This document shows, piece by piece, positions 61,492-64,000 of a stretch of 64,000 nt of DNA. Each line of letters begins with the position of its first letter. The first letter of the stretch is position 1. The translations under genes and the position numbers were made by a program. The DNA comes from [Ruminococcus] torques ATCC 27756 (GTDB taxonomy: Bacteria; Bacillota; Clostridia; Lachnospirales; Lachnospiraceae), in the NCBI RefSeq assembly GCF_000153925.1, contig NZ_DS264356.1:64713-128712 (forward strand), read 5' to 3'. The notes under the pieces are model-generated. The model was not told the DNA's origin and searched no databases. It worked only from the letters and a program-made list of their open reading frames with translations.

Positions 61492-64000
61492 GTGAACTAC
61501 GGAAAAAATAATCTTTCAAAGAGAAAATCATCAATCTCTTCGAAAAAGAAAATGAAAAAGAAACGCGTAGGAGTTCGTTTTTTTAAAGCAGTTATCACCT
61601 GTATGCTTCTGCTTGTCGTTATAGGGCTTGTCGGCGGTATAATTTTTGCAAAAAAAATCATTGACAACACCCCGGACGTATCTGCCGAAGACATTCAGCC
61701 GAAAGGATTTACAACAACGATTGTCGATCAAAACGGCACAGTCATCGACACTCTGAAAGATTCTGATTCAAACCGTGTCTACCGTACTTATGACGAGATC
61801 ACGGCAAAAACAGATTTTCTTCCGCATGCATTTGTGGCGATCGAGGACGAACGTTTCTATGAACATAACGGAATCGATATTCAGGGAATTTTAAGAGCCG
61901 GCGTCGTCGGAGTCATGAACGGTTTTGATTTTACCGAAGGAGCCAGTACCCTGACACAGCAGCTTATCAAAAACAACGTATTTGATTTTGTCAACGAAAA
62001 AACATTTTTTGACAGAGTGGAACGTAAATTACAAGAGCAGTATCTCGCTCTCGCATTTGAAAAAGAGATGAACAAAAACGAGATATTAGAAGCCTATCTT
62101 AACACGATCAACCTCGGTCAGGGATGTCTCGGAGTACAGACGGCATCTACAAGATATTTCAACAAAGATGTGGCGGATCTGACCCTTTCGGAATGTGCGG
62201 TCATTGCCGCGATCACACAGAACCCGACAGAGTACGATCCTGTAACGAATCCGGAATCTAACGCCAAACGCCGTGAAAAAGTTCTCGGCAACATGCTTGA
62301 ACAAAAATACATCGATCAGGCGCAGTACGACGAAGCGCTTGCCGACCCTGTGTATGACCGCATTTTACAGACAGCCGCGATCACCGAAGATACAACGCCT
62401 TACTCTTATTTTACAGATGCCTTGATCGAAGATGTCATTCAAGATCTTATGGACGAGAAAGGTTACTCGGAAACACAGGCTTATAACCTTCTCTACAGCG
62501 AAGGATTGACTATCAAGTCTACTCAGGATCTGGCGATCCAACAGATCTGTGACGAAGAAGCCTCCAATGATGCTTATTATCCGATCGTAGAATACGGTAT
62601 CACAGACTACGCACTGACAATCCACCGTGCGGACGGATCTGCCGAAAACTACAGTAAGGAAAACTTAAAGCAGTATCTGATCTCTGTACGAGGCTCTGCC
62701 GCTCCGTTTGTTTTCAGTTCGGAAGATGAAGCGAAAGCTTCTATCGAACAATATAAAGGCACTCTCGGTATTAATACAGATGCAGGCGATATTGTAGACG
62801 AACGTTTAAACATTACGCTTCAGCCTCAGGTTTCCGTCGTATTAATGGATCAATATACAGGACATGTAAAAGCCATTGTCGGCGGACGCGGAGCAAAGAC
62901 GACCAGCTTATCTTTAAACCGCGCCACAGCTTCCCCAAAACAGCCGGGATCTTGTTTTAAAGTTTTATCCACTTATGCCCCAGGATTAAACGAGTGCGGC
63001 ATGACTCTTGCAACAACGATCAAAGACGAGCCGTACCGGTACGCCAGCGGACAGCCGGTAAACAACTGGGATAACAAATACATCGGAAGCGCCCGCGTAC
63101 GCTATGCTATCGAACACTCCATGAATGTTTGCGCCGTACGCACTCTGACCGAGACAGTCGGACTTGAAAAGGGATACAAATATCTCGAAAACTTCGGTTT
63201 TACGACGCTTGTAAATAATGATCCGAACTATCCGGGTATGTCGGATATCGCACAGGCTACCGCCCTCGGAGGTATTACAAGAGGTGTTTACAATATTGAA
63301 ATGACCGCCGCTTATGCCGCGATCGCAAATAGCGGAATTTATACCGAACCGCTCCTTTATACAGAAATTCTTGATCACGACGGCAACGTCCTGATCGATA
63401 ATTCAAAACCTATAACACGTCGTGTTTTAAAAGAATCGACAGCATTTCTTCTGACAAGCGCTATGCAGGACGTAATCAACCGTGGAACCGGAACGCCTGC
63501 AAGACTTAACAACATGCCTGCAGCAGGTAAAACAGGTACAACGGAAAACAGTACTGATCTCTGGTTATCCGCATATACGCCTTACTACACCTGTTCTGTA
63601 TGGACCGGATATGACGAGGATAAAACACTGGAACAATTTTGGAATCAGTCATGGCACGAAGTAATATGGAAGCACATTATGGATCGCATCCACGCAGAAT
63701 TAGAATATAAAAACTTCACTCCTCCTGCTTCTGTTGTACAAAGAACAATCTGTACCCAGACAGGAAAACTTGCAGTGAACGGATGTCCTTCCATCACAGA
63801 GTATTTTGATAAAGACACTTTGACAAAAGAAACTTGTCCGGGACACGGAAAGACAGATGACGAAAGTAAAGATGACGAGAACAACGAGGATAATTCGACA
63901 AACAACAATTCAGGCAGCTCCGAAAACTTAGGAAATACAAACGGAGATGATGGCGATGATGTGGATCCGATTCCGCCTACGCCGGATCCCGAACCGAATC
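61492..64000 (+). CDS. class A penicillin-binding protein (PBP1a type), C-terminus cut by window edge
   Basis: Bifunctional peptidoglycan synthase. The visible 836 residues hold a basic N-terminus, one membrane helix (about 28-51), and a GT51 glycosyltransferase domain with Glu118 in AIEDERFYEHNGID, GASTLTQQLIKN and NEILEAYLNTINLGQG. The transpeptidase domain has SxxK Ser487 in QPGSCFKVL, SMN at 543-545, and KTGT at 680-683. A Cys follows the active Ser, where Thr or Ser is usual. After about 790 the chain becomes a Asp/Asn/Pro-rich tail that continues past the window. The GTG at 61492 is 9 bases after AGGAGG; an ATG nine bases earlier touches the site and is rejected. Confidence 0.92.
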   Translation, partial: MNYGKNNLSKRKSSISSKKKMKKKRVGVRFFKAVITCMLLLVVIGLVGGIIFAKKIIDNTPDVSAEDIQPKGFTTTIVDQNGTVIDTLKDSDSNRVYRTYDEITAKTDFLPHAFVAIEDERFYEHNGIDIQGILRAGVVGVMNGFDFTEGASTLTQQLIKNNVFDFVNEKTFFDRVERKLQEQYLALAFEKEMNKNEILEAYLNTINLGQGCLGVQTASTRYFNKDVADLTLSECAVIAAITQNPTEYDPVTNPESNAKRREKVLGNMLEQKYIDQAQYDEALADPVYDRILQTAAITEDTTPYSYFTDALIEDVIQDLMDEKGYSETQAYNLLYSEGLTIKSTQDLAIQQICDEEASNDAYYPIVEYGITDYALTIHRADGSAENYSKENLKQYLISVRGSAAPFVFSSEDEAKASIEQYKGTLGINTDAGDIVDERLNITLQPQVSVVLMDQYTGHVKAIVGGRGAKTTSLSLNRATASPKQPGSCFKVLSTYAPGLNECGMTLATTIKDEPYRYASGQPVNNWDNKYIGSARVRYAIEHSMNVCAVRTLTETVGLEKGYKYLENFGFTTLVNNDPNYPGMSDIAQATALGGITRGVYNIEMTAAYAAIANSGIYTEPLLYTEILDHDGNVLIDNSKPITRRVLKESTAFLLTSAMQDVINRGTGTPARLNNMPAAGKTGTTENSTDLWLSAYTPYYTCSVWTGYDEDKTLEQFWNQSWHEVIWKHIMDRIHAELEYKNFTPPASVVQRTICTQTGKLAVNGCPSITEYFDKDTLTKETCPGHGKTDDESKDDENNEDNSTNNNSGSSENLGNTNGDDGDDVDPIPPTPDPEPN

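Noticed and set aside
1-64000. tRNA, rRNA, prophage, insertion sequence or CRISPR array
   Set aside because: No cloverleaf sequence, transposase, integrase, phage structural gene or short regular repeat array was recognised on either strand; tRNAs were checked only by eye.

Overview
The window looks like a chromosomal segment of a low-GC, spore-forming, Gram-positive gut bacterium of the Lachnospiraceae (Ruminococcus torques/gnavus, Mediterraneibacter or Faecalicatena type; this placement is inferred). The signs are a sporulation sigma factor gene (sigG) at the left edge, strong AGGAGG ribosome sites, a threonyl T-box leader, class 3 fructose bisphosphatase, DUF1292 and DUF5716/DUF5717-type proteins, and a large host-glycan hydrolase with FIVAR repeats and a VQTGD tail. 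Almost all genes lie on the minus strand. Only luxS, the DUF1292 gene, the LacI regulator, a double-OB SSB-like gene and the penicillin-binding protein are on plus. No rRNA, tRNA, CRISPR array, insertion sequence or prophage was seen.

Layout. 1-7.7 kb: sigG (cut by the edge), a beta-CASP metallo-hydrolase, a histidine phosphatase, luxS, a DUF5662-like gene, a GH13/GlgX-like protein that has lost its catalytic residues, an orphan sugar-binding lipoprotein and a DUF1292 protein. 7.7-17.1 kb: UvrD-like helicase, gltX, a secreted LRR protein, purB-purC, and a polar amino-acid ABC transporter. 17.2-22.8 kb: a three-gene operon of unknown function (1102-residue beta-sandwich/alpha-solenoid protein, Hsp70-fold protein, TPR-like protein). 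22.8-27.2 kb: MoxR ATPase, DUF58, transglutaminase and GNAT. 27.3-36 kb: a rare-ketose locus (allulose 3-epimerase-like, PfkB kinase, Gfo/Idh/MocA, ribose-type ABC importer, second TIM-barrel epimerase) with a divergent LacI regulator and paired operators. 36-45 kb: T-box-thrS, an ApgM-like gene coupled to hom, prfB with its +1 frameshift, and secA. 45-51 kb: a 1863-residue GH89 surface enzyme behind a leader that contains an intrinsic terminator. 51-64 kb: a eukaryote-type HisA homologue, a lipoprotein, a primary-type sigma factor, fbp, dapB, a small membrane protein behind a G9 tract, hpf, typA, the SSB-like gene, a YigZ-family gene, and a class A PBP cut by the right edge.

The best candidates for something undescribed are the Hsp70-fold/solenoid/TPR operon (17.2-22.8 kb), the dead GlgX-like protein beside a sugar-binding lipoprotein, the attenuator in the GH89 leader, and the possible phase-variable promoter at 57.0 kb. 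Family names were assigned by eye from remembered motifs; no database search was run.
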